Shown: positions 52,346 to 61,493, counted from the stretch's first letter. The stretch: 64,000 nucleotides of DNA from an uncultured bacterium (GCA_948964545.1 CAREDV010000001.1:496001-560000); one strand, 5' to 3'. The notes: generated by a model from the sequence alone, not told the origin. Numbers and translations: made by a program.

Positions 52346-53674
52346 ATGAAGAAAAGTTTAGTTAAATATCCGTTTCTAACGCAGGATGTAGAGGTTTATG
52401 AAAGAGAAAACGGGCATAAAATTGTGCTTGCTCACAAAGAAGGCGAGCTTGTAAATGTAAGTACATGGGTTAAAACAGGTTCTATAAATGAGGATGATAA
52501 CAATAACGGGATTTCACATTTTCTTGAACACTTGATGTTTAAAGGAACTCATAAACATAAAGCAGGCGAATTTGACAGGATTTTGGAAGCAAAAGGCGCA
52601 ATTGTAAATGCCGCAACCTGGAAAGACTATACTTTTTATTATGTAACCTTACCAAAAGGTGAAAACTGTGCAGATTTAAACCTTGCAATAGAACTTCATG
52701 CTGATATGATGTTAGACCCGATTTTGCCTGAAGAAGAAATTGGCGCACCGTTTGATTTGAATAATCCTGAAGTTACCGATAAGCGTGAACGCCATGTTGT
52801 AATCGAAGAAATCAGAATGCGCAAAGACCAGAACTGGACAAAGGTCTATAATGCATGCAATCATAATATGTATACGAAACATCCTTACAAACGTGATGTA
52901 ATCGGAACTTCTGAAATTATCTCGCAGGTTACGCGCGATGATATTATGAATTACTATAAAACTTTCTATTCACCTGAAAATATGACAACAATTATTGTTG
53001 GTGATTATGACAAAGATGAAATTCTTGCAAAAGTTGAAAAAGAGTTTGATTTTAAAGGGCGTGGTAATGCTCAAAAACGCATAAATGAAATTGATGTTCC
53101 GACAGAAAAAACAGTTGTTGTTGAAAATACATCAAAAATTAATACATCATATTTGATGTTTGGCTGGCTTGGGCCTAAAGCTAATTCGCTTAAAGAAAAT
53201 ATAGAACTGGATATAATAAGCATAATTTTAGGCGAAAGTACAAGTTCAAGACTGTATCAGAATTTAATCGAAAAACAGGCTGAACCTATTTTTAATATGG
53301 CTAATGCAGAGCATTATCAGTTCAAAGATGGCAACAATTTCTTTATACAGGCTAATTTTAAACCAGAGAAAAAAGAAGTTGCGTTAGAACTTGTTAAAAA
53401 AGAGATTTTAGAGCTTTTAGAAAATAAAATAAATGAAGAAGAACTTAGAAAAGCTAAAAAGAAAATTAAATCACGTTTTGCATTCGCAGCAGAAACAGTA
53501 TCTCAAATCGGTGAAAACATCGGATATTATATGACGGTATGCGAAGATTTGAAACTTGTTGAAGACTACTTGAAAGATTTGGAAGATATTAAAATTGATG
53601 ATTTGGAAAATACAATTCGCAAGTATTTAAATCTTGACAATGTTGTCATTTCAATTCTGGAGCCTGAAAAATAA
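52346..53674 (+). CDS. M16-family zinc peptidase (processing peptidase-like)
   Basis: The 442-aa protein has the inverted zinc motif HFLEH at 58-62 with a third-ligand Glu near 154 in VIEEIRMRKDQ, and the second M16 domain (SYLMFGWLGPKA, SSRLYQNLIEKQAEPIFNM). It is a single-gene M16B-like protease carrying the catalytic motif. Related enzymes degrade or process peptides. AAAGGG lies before the ATG. The stop overlaps the next gene's start by one base. Confidence 0.92.
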   Translation: MKKSLVKYPFLTQDVEVYERENGHKIVLAHKEGELVNVSTWVKTGSINEDDNNNGISHFLEHLMFKGTHKHKAGEFDRILEAKGAIVNAATWKDYTFYYVTLPKGENCADLNLAIELHADMMLDPILPEEEIGAPFDLNNPEVTDKRERHVVIEEIRMRKDQNWTKVYNACNHNMYTKHPYKRDVIGTSEIISQVTRDDIMNYYKTFYSPENMTTIIVGDYDKDEILAKVEKEFDFKGRGNAQKRINEIDVPTEKTVVVENTSKINTSYLMFGWLGPKANSLKENIELDIISIILGESTSSRLYQNLIEKQAEPIFNMANAEHYQFKDGNNFFIQANFKPEKKEVALELVKKEILELLENKINEEELRKAKKKIKSRFAFAAETVSQIGENIGYYMTVCEDLKLVEDYLKDLEDIKIDDLENTIRKYLNLDNVVISILEPEK

Positions 53675-54273
53675 TGGAAGCAGTTGAACAAGAGATTCAA
53701 CAATTAGAACAAATACGAGAAAAATGTCTGTCGTGCCAGAAATGTCCGCTCGGACTTACACGCACAAAGACAGTTTTCTCAGGCGGTGTGCCAAATCATA
53801 AACTTATGTTGATAGGCGAAGCGCCAGGGTATTATGAAGATCAGAAAGGTGAACCGTTTGTAGGAAAAGCTGGACAGCTTTTGGACAGGATTTTTGAATC
53901 TGTCGGTCTTTCGCGTCAAAAAGATGTTTATATATGTAATACTCTGAAATGCCGTCCACCTGACAACCGTGATCCTCTGCCTGAGGAAAAAGCAGCTTGC
54001 AGAGAATATCTTGATGCACAAATAGAAATTTTAAAACCGCGAATAATTCTGCTTTGCGGTAGAGTTGCAGTGCAGTCTATGCTTGATACAAATCAAGGTA
54101 TTACAAAAATACGTGGAAAATGGTTTGCAGGCCCTAATAATTCCAAAATGATGCCGATTTTTCACCCGTCGTATTTACTCAGAAACGACAGTCGTGAAAA
54201 AGGAAGTCCAAAATGGTTAATGTGGCAGGATATCCAAGAAATCAAAAAAGTTTACAGTCAAATGGACAGCTGA
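53674..54273 (+). CDS. family 4 uracil-DNA glycosylase (iron-sulfur)
   Basis: The 199-aa enzyme has the Cys cluster CLSCQKCPL near 18-26, GEAPGYYEDQKGEPFVGKAG, CNTLKCRPP and FHPSYLLRN, the hallmarks of thermophile-type family 4 UDG with a [4Fe-4S] cluster. It removes uracil from DNA. It overlaps the peptidase gene by one nt (TAATG). It abuts the convergent pilin-like gene at 54274 with no gap. Confidence 0.93.
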   Translation: MEAVEQEIQQLEQIREKCLSCQKCPLGLTRTKTVFSGGVPNHKLMLIGEAPGYYEDQKGEPFVGKAGQLLDRIFESVGLSRQKDVYICNTLKCRPPDNRDPLPEEKAACREYLDAQIEILKPRIILLCGRVAVQSMLDTNQGITKIRGKWFAGPNNSKMMPIFHPSYLLRNDSREKGSPKWLMWQDIQEIKKVYSQMDS

Positions 54274-54897
54274 TTATTTATAAACATCCTGAAGTTTTTG
54301 AATGCCGCCTTGTTCTTGCGGCAGGCAATGAGTTACGTTCGGATGGAAACTGTAATGACCGTTTGAGTTACGTATTATAACAAGACTAAACAGGTCATAC
54401 CCGCTTTTGTTAGGAAATAATTTTCCGTTACTGTCAACTGCAAATATAGGCTGTGGTTTGCCTGCAGGCTGGTTAAATACAGTTAATGAGCTTTTATCGC
54501 GCATAACAAAAGTTTGATTGTATTTATTCATCATGCTTTCAGAGTATCCTGCACAGGATGGTTTTGTTGCATAACTCTTATAAACTGGCAGGCAGCCTTT
54601 GCTTAAGGAGTTGTCTTTGCAGTATTTAGTTACTTTTAAGTTTGTTGCAAAACGTTTATAAAAATTATCACACCCGTCAAATTTGCTTTCAACATTGCTA
54701 TTTGAAGAAAAGAAACAGTCAGTCTCTCCTCCAAGTTCTATTGTTGTCAATTCTAGTGCCTGGGTATATGTTGTATATAATTTTTTAAAAGAAATAACAG
54801 CCTCTTTATTAATTAATTTTTTGGTATAATGTACAACTGCATATATTAATACCAGTATTAGAATACCTATTAAAAAAATTTTTTTATCAGCTATCAT
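54274..54897 (-). CDS. pilin-like protein without a prepilin leader
   Basis: The 207-aa protein has an N-terminal hydrophobic helix (KIFLIGILILVLIYAVVHY) but no Gly-Phe-Thr-Leu-x-Glu site. The middle and end resemble the three prepilins: SFKKLYTTYTQALEL, and AVDSNGKLFPNKSGYDLFSL, which matches the D-x-N-G loop. It could be a minor pilin or assembly factor held by a standard membrane anchor. It starts within the last 4 nt of the acetolactate synthase gene (ATGA), so it is coupled to that gene. Confidence 0.65.
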   Translation of the reverse strand: MIADKKIFLIGILILVLIYAVVHYTKKLINKEAVISFKKLYTTYTQALELTTIELGGETDCFFSSNSNVESKFDGCDNFYKRFATNLKVTKYCKDNSLSKGCLPVYKSYATKPSCAGYSESMMNKYNQTFVMRDKSSLTVFNQPAGKPQPIFAVDSNGKLFPNKSGYDLFSLVIIRNSNGHYSFHPNVTHCLPQEQGGIQKLQDVYK

Positions 54898-56447
54898 AAC
54901 AATTCCTCAGGTTCTATAACAAAATCTATTAATGCAGTTCCATTATAATTCATTACCTGTTTTACAGCAAGTTTTATGTCTTCAATTTTTTCAACTCTTA
55001 AACCTAAAGCACCGTAACTTTCGGCAAGTTTTACAAAATCAGGATTGGAAATTTTTGTTGCAAAATACCTGTGTTCACAGATTTTTTCCTGAAATTGTCT
55101 AACCATTCCAAGATAACCATTATTTAATATAAATATTTTTACAGGAAGTTTATAATCCATACAGGTTGCAATTTCTTGTAAATTCATCTGAAAGGACCCG
55201 TCGCCTGCAATACATACAACAGGTTCTCCGTTTGCAATACAAGCTCCGATAGCTGCGGGAAACCCAAATCCCATAGTGCCAAGACCGCCTGATGTAATAA
55301 ATTTTCGAGGTTTGGTGAATTTTAAACAGCGTGAAGCCCAAACTTGATGCTGTCCGACTTCGGTTGTGACAACTTTATCTTTTATACAATCTTGAATTTC
55401 TGAAAGAACTTCAAAAGAATGCATCCTTTCAGAGCGTTTGTAGTAAGTTGTTTCAGGTTTAATCCAGCCTGTATAATTCTGAACTTTTATATTTTTGGAA
55501 ATCAATTCAGTTAAAATTTCTTTAGCATCACCGATAAGTCCAATGGCTTCGGGCAAAACTTTGTTAATATCGATTTGAATAAGTTTATTTGACAAATCGC
55601 CCAAACATCCTTTAATTCTGTCGTTAAACCTTGCGCCTATTGCAATTATAAGGTCACTTTCTCTAACAGCTTTATTTGCATTGCCAAATATTCCGACCAT
55701 ACCGAAGTAATTTTCATAATCTGCAGGATAAACTCCAAGTCCCATCATGGTAGAAACCACGGGGATATTAAGAGAGCGTGCAAATTCTATAACTTCCTCA
55801 GATGCATTAATTGCGCCGCCGCCAGTCAGAATAAGCGGTCGTTTTGCTTGTTTTAAAAGTTCTACTGCCTTATCAATGTTTGGGCACGGAATTTTTGTGA
55901 TTTGCGGTTTTATATTATGAAATTCTGTTTTTTCAGAGAAAACATTTTTGGTAATATCAACAACTACAGGGCCTTTTTTACCTGACATTGCTGTTTCATA
56001 AGCTTCTATAAGTGTTTTTTGTAAATCTTTTGCGCACTTTACTTGAAAATTCTTTTTTGTGCAGGATTTTGTAATATCTATAATATCAACTTCCTGAAAA
56101 GCATCCTGATGTAAAAGTTCTGCCGAAACCTGCCCTGTGATAACCACAAGCGGAAACCCGTCAAGGTATGCATTTGCAAGACCTGTCACGATATTTGTCG
56201 CACCTGGGCCTGAGGTAACAACTGAAACTCCGCATTTATCAGAAACTCTTGCATACCCTTCTGCACAATGAACAGCAGATTGCTCGTGGCGAACAAGATA
56301 ATGTTTGATATCCGACTGCTGTGCAAGTTCATCATATACGCTCAAAACAATTCCGCCTGGATAGCCGAAAATGGTATCAACACCAAGCTGTTTTAATGTT
56401 TCGATAACTATTTTTGCGCCTGTGAATGTTTTGGTCAGTGTTTGCAT
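54894..56447 (-). CDS. acetolactate synthase large subunit-like TPP enzyme
   Basis: The 517-aa TPP enzyme has the glutamate-bearing VRHEQSAVHCAEGYAR (conserved Glu near 54), GPGATNIVTGLANAYLDG, the FAD/core GGGAINAS and the TPP motif GDGSFQMNLQEIATC. AHAS large subunits are usually about 560 aa; this is shorter, mainly at the C-terminus. No small subunit (IlvN) lies nearby, so a catabolic-type acetolactate synthase or related enzyme is possible. There is no Shine-Dalgarno; a TAAAAT lies 6 nt before the ATG. Confidence 0.85.
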   Translation of the reverse strand: MQTLTKTFTGAKIVIETLKQLGVDTIFGYPGGIVLSVYDELAQQSDIKHYLVRHEQSAVHCAEGYARVSDKCGVSVVTSGPGATNIVTGLANAYLDGFPLVVITGQVSAELLHQDAFQEVDIIDITKSCTKKNFQVKCAKDLQKTLIEAYETAMSGKKGPVVVDITKNVFSEKTEFHNIKPQITKIPCPNIDKAVELLKQAKRPLILTGGGAINASEEVIEFARSLNIPVVSTMMGLGVYPADYENYFGMVGIFGNANKAVRESDLIIAIGARFNDRIKGCLGDLSNKLIQIDINKVLPEAIGLIGDAKEILTELISKNIKVQNYTGWIKPETTYYKRSERMHSFEVLSEIQDCIKDKVVTTEVGQHQVWASRCLKFTKPRKFITSGGLGTMGFGFPAAIGACIANGEPVVCIAGDGSFQMNLQEIATCMDYKLPVKIFILNNGYLGMVRQFQEKICEHRYFATKISNPDFVKLAESYGALGLRVEKIEDIKLAVKQVMNYNGTALIDFVIEPEELL

Positions 56448-56453
56448 AAGTTT

Positions 56454-56481
56454 ATTTTATCATGAAAAAAGGTACTGTAAC
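56454..56481 (-). promoter_or_regulatory. leaderless-type promoter of the acetolactate synthase gene
   Basis: Minus strand GTTACA, 16 nt, TAAAAT, 6 nt, ATG. The -35 lies in the terminator hairpin of the upstream gene. Confidence 0.5.
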
Positions 56482-56492
56482 AGTACCTTTTT
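56465..56492 (-). terminator. intrinsic terminator
   Basis: GGTACTG and CAGTACC, 3-nt loop, flanked by A and T runs. On the minus strand it ends the 56534-56872 gene. A GAGCG/CGCTC hairpin at about 56520 lies between. Confidence 0.8.
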
Positions 56493-56533
56493 AAGTTTAT
56501 TCAAAACTAATGTGCGGGTTGAGCGGTACGCTC

Positions 56534-56872
56534 CTAATTGTTAATTAAATCGTTCCACTGTTTTTTCTTTTGGTCGTATTTTTGTTGTCTTGCTTTAGAG
56601 GCATCCTCTCTTGCTTTTTTATCAGCTTCTATTTTTTTCTGGAAGTCAGCTTTTTGTTTTGCTTGTGCTTCTTGTCTTGCTTTCTGCTGTTTTTGCCAAT
56701 CTGCCTGTTGTTTTGCTCTAGCTTCTTGACGAGCTTTTTGCTGTTGTTGCAATTGTTTTTCTTTAGCAGAAATTTTATCAGCCAACGGAGTTGAATATGT
56801 AGTGTTAGCTGCTTGAACTGCTGCTGCACTTGTCATAATTAAAACTAAAGCTGCGATTAATAATTTTTTCAT
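56534..56872 (-). CDS. secreted Gln/Lys/Ala-rich helical protein
   Basis: The ATG at 56872 has AAAGGA 8 nt upstream and gives a signal peptide (MKKLLIAALVLIMTSAAAVQ); the longer frame reaching into rph is not needed. The mature protein of about 90 aa is a continuous coiled coil with repeated QQKARQEARAKQ-type units. It has no known domain. Periplasmic helical proteins of this kind can bridge membrane and cell wall; the role here is unknown. Confidence 0.7.
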   Translation of the reverse strand: MKKLLIAALVLIMTSAAAVQAANTTYSTPLADKISAKEKQLQQQQKARQEARAKQQADWQKQQKARQEAQAKQKADFQKKIEADKKAREDASKARQQKYDQKKKQWNDLINN

Positions 56873-56951
56873 TTTTTTATCCTTTCTGACGATTTTCGTC
56901 ACATTTTTATTATTTTTGTCTGAGGCTGGCGTCTCCGTTTCTCTCCTTTTT

Positions 56952-57656
56952 TTAGATTTTATCATACATATCAATAATTTTGTCAATACCTTGTTTTGCT
57001 GTGTTAAAAATTTGTAGCATTTGTTCCTGCTTATAAGGTTCACCCTCTGCAGTTGTTTGAAACTCAATAATCTTACCGCTTTTGGTCAGAACAATGTTGC
57101 TGTCAACTTGAGCGTGAGAATCTTCAATGTAATCAAGGTCAAGTCTTACTTCGTTGTCGACAATGCCTGCAGAAATTGCGCCAATCGGCTCAATAATCGG
57201 ATTTTCGCTAAGTTTTTCCTGAGCAAGTAGTTTTTCTACTGCAATTTTTAAAGCAAGAAAGCCGCCGCAGATACTTGCCGTGCGAGTTCCGCCGTCTGCC
57301 TGAATTACGTCCGCGTCAATCGTAATCGTTAAGTCGGGTATTTTTTCTAAATCAACACAAGCTCTAAGACTTCTGCCAATAAGTCTTTGAATTTCCTGTG
57401 TTCTTCCTGAAATCTTTGTTCTTTCGCGTTGGCATCTTGTATTTGGAGCAGACGGGAGAAGCGAATATTCAGCCGTTACCCAGCCTCTTTTTTCTTCTTT
57501 ATCCATCCATTTGGGTTTGCCCTCTTCAACCGATGCAGTTGTAATAACTCTGGTGCCGCCAAATTCTACCAAAACCGAGCCTAGCGCGTGTTTTGTAAAA
57601 TCTTTTGTGAATTTAATCTCTCTGGTTTCGTTGTTTTGTCTGTCACATCTTTTCAT
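56952..57656 (-). CDS. rph: ribonuclease PH
   Basis: RNase PH trims tRNA 3' ends by phosphorolysis. The 234-aa protein has MKRCDRQNNETREIKF, HALGSVLVEFGGTRVITTASVE, the phosphate/RNA-binding TRCQRERTKISGRTQEIQRLIGRSLRA segment, and ADGGTRTASICGGF. The length is normal. Its start overlaps the upstream zinc-ribbon gene by 4 nt (ATGA). Confidence 0.96.
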   Translation of the reverse strand: MKRCDRQNNETREIKFTKDFTKHALGSVLVEFGGTRVITTASVEEGKPKWMDKEEKRGWVTAEYSLLPSAPNTRCQRERTKISGRTQEIQRLIGRSLRACVDLEKIPDLTITIDADVIQADGGTRTASICGGFLALKIAVEKLLAQEKLSENPIIEPIGAISAGIVDNEVRLDLDYIEDSHAQVDSNIVLTKSGKIIEFQTTAEGEPYKQEQMLQIFNTAKQGIDKIIDMYDKI

Positions 57657-57880
57657 AATTTTTTACCCTCATAATCCCACATATAAATCTGTCCGCAGTA
57701 TCTGCATACTGCATGTTCGTTCATAAACTGCAAATCGGGAATAAATTTGTAGCCGTCGACTGTGATTTCAATATCGCCGTCTTTGTTATATTTCTGTGAA
57801 AAACTTTTTTCGCCAGTATAATCTGGTGAAAACATTAATTCAAATTTATCAACGGATTTACAGTTTTTGCATATAAACAT
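57653..57880 (-). CDS. small zinc-ribbon-like protein
   Basis: The 75-aa protein has two Cys pairs, CKNC at residues 4-7 and CRYC near 59-62, the spacing of a zinc ribbon. The 52 residues between are acidic and beta-like. No family is recognised. It is coupled to rph downstream (ATGA) and to the membrane protein upstream (one-base overlap). Confidence 0.7.
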   Translation of the reverse strand: MFICKNCKSVDKFELMFSPDYTGEKSFSQKYNKDGDIEITVDGYKFIPDLQFMNEHAVCRYCGQIYMWDYEGKKL

Positions 57881-58881
57881 TAATATTCATCATCCTCTAA
57901 TCTTGCGCGTCTGATGATTTCAGGATCTATTCCTCTTTTTTCTATTTTAAAGTTTTCTGGAAGTCGTTTCCCTTTAATAGTTTTTTTTCTTATTTTTTTA
58001 GGTTTTTCAACAGGTTCTGCGAAATTGTTGTACCACAAAGTCCAGCATATGCTTCTCAAAGGCAGGGTGAACCCTATACCTAAAAAGAATACAAGCTGTT
58101 TGACAATGTTTTCACCCACAATTGCGGGTGTAATTCCGAATTGTTCAACGGGTTCTAAAGGAAGTGTGAATGCCCACGCTTCAAAAGATTTTGATAAAAG
58201 ATTTGTAAGGTTTAAGTAATCAAAAATTACTGATAATCCCGCAGGCAGAAGATAGTAGGTAAAAAGCCCGAGAATCCCCATTAATAAACAGGTTCTTGCA
58301 AATTTACCTTTTATGAGTTCAAAACTTCTTTTGAAATATCCGATGGGCGAAAGTCCGTTTTCAAATGTAAATACCTGAAAAACAAGTATAAAATAAACAA
58401 AAAATATAAATGCGAAAATCCAGAATACAGGAATTATTGCAATAATAGAAAAAATTCCGATAACAAACCATATTGCAATGAATGAAAAAGTTTTTTTCAA
58501 AACAACATTGTTGTGTGCTCTGAAATCATAAACTCTGCCTGTGTTCAAATATCCGTCAGTCATAGAGTTTAATGCGCCGTATGCAACCAAGTAATCCCAG
58601 AAAGCTTTTACAAAAATAAGAAGCCCTGGTATTACAAGCACAATACTTGTAATAAGCATTGAAGACATTTCTTTCAATGCAGGATATTTAATCGCTAAAT
58701 CCTGATAGTTTTGTGTAAACCAGTAAGTCATTCCAAAAATCAGAAATAATCCGATAACTTGCCCGAGGACGGGAAATGCCATATACAACAGAAATTTGTG
58801 TATATTGAGTGCGTATATTTTCAAACCCTCAAAAAATATTTTAATTACACTCTTTTTACCCTCTTTGTATGCTGTGCTCAT
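57880..58881 (-). CDS. multi-pass membrane protein of unknown function
   Basis: The 333-aa protein has five to six transmembrane segments between residues 25 and 285 (for example YMAFPVLGQVIGLFLIFGM, FVIGIFSIIAIIPVFWIFAF) and a basic cytoplasmic tail (KKIRKKTIKGKRLPENF). It is of the same general style as the gene pair at 61566-63052, but I cannot name a family. AAAGGG precedes the ATG. It is divergent from the PHP gene. Confidence 0.75.
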   Translation of the reverse strand: MSTAYKEGKKSVIKIFFEGLKIYALNIHKFLLYMAFPVLGQVIGLFLIFGMTYWFTQNYQDLAIKYPALKEMSSMLITSIVLVIPGLLIFVKAFWDYLVAYGALNSMTDGYLNTGRVYDFRAHNNVVLKKTFSFIAIWFVIGIFSIIAIIPVFWIFAFIFFVYFILVFQVFTFENGLSPIGYFKRSFELIKGKFARTCLLMGILGLFTYYLLPAGLSVIFDYLNLTNLLSKSFEAWAFTLPLEPVEQFGITPAIVGENIVKQLVFFLGIGFTLPLRSICWTLWYNNFAEPVEKPKKIRKKTIKGKRLPENFKIEKRGIDPEIIRRARLEDDEY

Positions 58882-58891
58882 ATTTTCCCTT

Positions 58892-58920
58892 TTGCTTTTA
58901 TTGGCTGTTTATCATATAAT
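58892..58920 (+). promoter_or_regulatory. promoter of the PHP-domain gene
   Basis: TTGCTT, 17 nt, TATAAT, then 15 nt to the ATG. The expected leader is only about 8-9 nt, with no Shine-Dalgarno, so translation is near-leaderless. Confidence 0.55.
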
Positions 58921-58935
58921 AATTTTATTACAAAT

Positions 58936-59541
58936 ATGGAAAATTTCACACGAGAAGATTATATAAATAACAAAGTTAATTTGCATATTCATACCACTTT
59001 TTCAGACGGAAAAGCGGATGTCTTTGATATTGTAAAACAGGCTAAAGAAAAAGGTTATAAGAAAATTGCGATTTGTGACCACAACACGCTTGATGCACAC
59101 AAAGTTATTAAGGATGATATTTTAATCTCTGCCGTTGAATTTGATGTTTGGTGCGGGTATGTTTTTATGCACTTGCTGGCTTACGGGGTTGATGTGAATA
59201 ATCAGGAATTGCAAACATTCTGCGCAAAATCGAAAAAAGAAACAGAACTCGATATAATAAGATTTTTCTCAAAACGTGATATAAAAAAACTTATTCAGGC
59301 TATTCATAATGCAGGCGGTATTGCAGTGCTTGCACATCCTTGCTGCTGCTGGGCATTAAACTTGGACAGATTTGTGAAAAAACTTGTTTCATACGGACTT
59401 GACGGGATTGAGGTTTATTATCCATACCCCAGATGGCGCAAATATATTCGCTTCTCAAATCCCGACTGTATTGAACAAATTGCGGATAAATACAATTTAA
59501 TCAAAACTGGCGGAACGGATTTGCACGGTATCAATCTTTAA
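58936..59541 (+). CDS. PHP-domain phosphoesterase
   Basis: The 201-aa protein has the full set of PHP metal motifs: NLHIHTTFSDG at 15-25, ICDHNTLDA, VEFDVW, LAHPCCCW, and GGTDLHG at the C-terminus. PHP enzymes include histidinol phosphatase-like and RNase AM-like 3',5'-nucleoside bisphosphate phosphatases; this short form fits the latter group better, but the substrate is uncertain. The ATG at 58936 is used because the longer frame runs into the divergent gene. The end overlaps the gene at 59531 by 11 nt. Confidence 0.85.
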   Translation: MENFTREDYINNKVNLHIHTTFSDGKADVFDIVKQAKEKGYKKIAICDHNTLDAHKVIKDDILISAVEFDVWCGYVFMHLLAYGVDVNNQELQTFCAKSKKETELDIIRFFSKRDIKKLIQAIHNAGGIAVLAHPCCCWALNLDRFVKKLVSYGLDGIEVYYPYPRWRKYIRFSNPDCIEQIADKYNLIKTGGTDLHGINL

Positions 59542-60367
59542 AGAATTTCTTTTGAATGCATTTTGCGCTTGAAACTCCACAGAGAACGCCTAAACCCATA
59601 CCGAGAAGCGAGCCGAGTGCTCCGAATTTTTTACCGCCTAATGCCCCGAGGTATCCCATTCCGACGGTTATACCGAGAACATTTAAGGTAGATTTTGCAG
59701 TTTGTATCCCGAATGATTTACCATTATCATCTTTGCGTAATGACTTAATAAGTCTAGGCACTTCTAGCGCCCCCATAAACGCAACACCCAAAACGCTCGT
59801 ACGCTTCATTGCGCGCCCTGTTAAATCTTTAAGCCCTAGAAAATCTTTTTTGATAATCATTTCCTGCACGGGGACTTCTTTACCGTAAAGGTTTTTTATA
59901 TGTGATTGAACAAATTTTCCATCTTTTATACCTAAAAGTTTTTTCAACCATTTGCCAAATCTTGTGTTGTAAACGGTTTTATCTGCGCTGTAAATTTTAT
60001 CTACAATTCGTTTTCCGCGTTCGGATTTAATACGTTTCATACCTTCATGCAAGAGAGTTCCTCTGAAAAATGAAAAATCATGCTGATATTTTGCAAAATC
60101 ATACGGAGCTTTAAATTTTTTTCTTCTTATCAGGCATGATGAATGTTTGCAGGCATCTCGAACATCTCTGCAATCTTCAGGCAGACTCACCACAGTAAGC
60201 GCAGCAAGTCCTGCTGCGGCAAGTCCGTCGCCTTGCCGTATCATTTCAGGGAGTCCTGTAATTCGTCTTACTGGGGCAACGCTATTGACCAGTGTCTGTT
60301 CGACGGGATTGAGATTATTGTCTGACTGTATATTTCTAGTAGATAAATTTACACTATTAATCGACAC
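59531..60367 (-). CDS. unrecognised membrane-associated protein
   Basis: The 278-aa protein starts with GTG and MSINSVNLSTRNIQS. It has a short hydrophobic stretch near 50-60, a basic helical centre (SFFRGTLLHEGMKRIKSERG), and a Gly-rich hydrophobic C-terminus with GxxxG spacing (GMGYLGALGGKKFGALGSLL). There is no signal peptide and no Shine-Dalgarno. It has a layout like the 10613, 14623 and 32891 products: membrane-active tail and basic helical body. Confidence 0.65.
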   Translation of the reverse strand: MSINSVNLSTRNIQSDNNLNPVEQTLVNSVAPVRRITGLPEMIRQGDGLAAAGLAALTVVSLPEDCRDVRDACKHSSCLIRRKKFKAPYDFAKYQHDFSFFRGTLLHEGMKRIKSERGKRIVDKIYSADKTVYNTRFGKWLKKLLGIKDGKFVQSHIKNLYGKEVPVQEMIIKKDFLGLKDLTGRAMKRTSVLGVAFMGALEVPRLIKSLRKDDNGKSFGIQTAKSTLNVLGITVGMGYLGALGGKKFGALGSLLGMGLGVLCGVSSAKCIQKKFFKD

Positions 60368-60404
60368 ATTTATATAAAGTATTTTTTATATTAAAAATTG
60401 CCGA

Positions 60405-61487
60405 TTATTTTAAGTTTTTTAAATAAGCTTCAATAAATCCGTCCAAATCTCCGTCCATGACACTGTCTACGTTACCGACTTCAAAATCTGTACGGTGGTC
60501 TTTAACCATTTTGTAAGGGTGAAAAACGTAAGAACGGATTTGCGAGCCGAAGTTTATGTCAACGTTTTCGCCTTTAAGTTCTGCAAGTTTTTTCTCATGT
60601 TCTTCCTGGCGGATTGCAAGAAGTTTTGATGCCAAAATCTGCATTGCGTTTTCTTTATTTTGCAATTGTGAACGTTCTTGCTGACATTTAACCACAATTC
60701 CTGTGGGTTTGTGCAGAATTCTTACTGCTGTTTCTACTTTATTTACATTCTGACCGCCTGCACCGCCTGAGCGCATTGTGTCAATCTCAAGTTCATCGGG
60801 CGGAATTGTAATTGTTTTTTCAAAATCTTCAATAATTGGTGAAACTTCAACGGATGCAAAACTAGTCTGGCGTTTGCCGTTTGCATTGAAAGGTGAAATT
60901 CTGACTAGGCGGTGAACGCCTTTTTCAGCTTTTGCATAGCCGAAAGCGAATTTGCCTGTAACTTTTATTGTTGCTGATTTAATACCTGCTTCATCACCGT
61001 CAAGTTTATCCATTAAATCAGCACGCCACCCTTTGCTTTCTACCCAGCGCGTGTACATTCTCAGTAATAAACTTGCCCAATCCTGCGCATCAGTTCCGCC
61101 TGCACCTGCGTTAATCGTTAAAATAGCATCAGCTTCATCGTATTCGCCAGAGAGCATTTGTTTTATTTCAAATTTATCAAGTGCAGATTCCATTTCGTTA
61201 AGGTTTTGTGCACATTCTTTGAGCAAATCTTCATCTTGAATATCAAGTGCAACTTCGGTGTCATCAAGAACTGTCTGCCATTTGGTTATAAATTCAAGAT
61301 TATCTTTGATATCCCTGATTTGCGCACCCAATTGTGAAGCTTTTTTTTGATCTCCCCAGATTTCGGGAGTCTGCATTGTATTTTCAAGTTCTGCAAGTTC
61401 TTTTTGCAGAACTTCTATATCAAAATTATTTATTTTTTCAAATCTGGTTTTTAATGTGTTAAATTGCTGTTTCAGTTCTATATCCAT
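60405..61487 (-). CDS. prfB: peptide chain release factor 2
   Basis: RF2 releases peptides at UGA and UAA. The 360-aa protein has SPF in RISPFNANGK as the tripeptide that reads the stop codon, and GGQ in SGGAGGQNVNK, which is catalytic. The whole frame is uninterrupted, so it lacks the programmed +1 frameshift and in-frame UGA found near codon 26 in many prfB genes. A promoter lies 6 nt before the ATG and there is no Shine-Dalgarno. Confidence 0.96.
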   Translation of the reverse strand: MDIELKQQFNTLKTRFEKINNFDIEVLQKELAELENTMQTPEIWGDQKKASQLGAQIRDIKDNLEFITKWQTVLDDTEVALDIQDEDLLKECAQNLNEMESALDKFEIKQMLSGEYDEADAILTINAGAGGTDAQDWASLLLRMYTRWVESKGWRADLMDKLDGDEAGIKSATIKVTGKFAFGYAKAEKGVHRLVRISPFNANGKRQTSFASVEVSPIIEDFEKTITIPPDELEIDTMRSGGAGGQNVNKVETAVRILHKPTGIVVKCQQERSQLQNKENAMQILASKLLAIRQEEHEKKLAELKGENVDINFGSQIRSYVFHPYKMVKDHRTDFEVGNVDSVMDGDLDGFIEAYLKNLK

Positions 61488-61493
61488 AAGATA

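Noticed and set aside
56873..57067. N-terminal extension of the Gln/Lys-rich secreted protein
   Set aside because: It would run through the ribosome-binding site and into rph; the start at 56872 has a signal peptide and AAAGGA.
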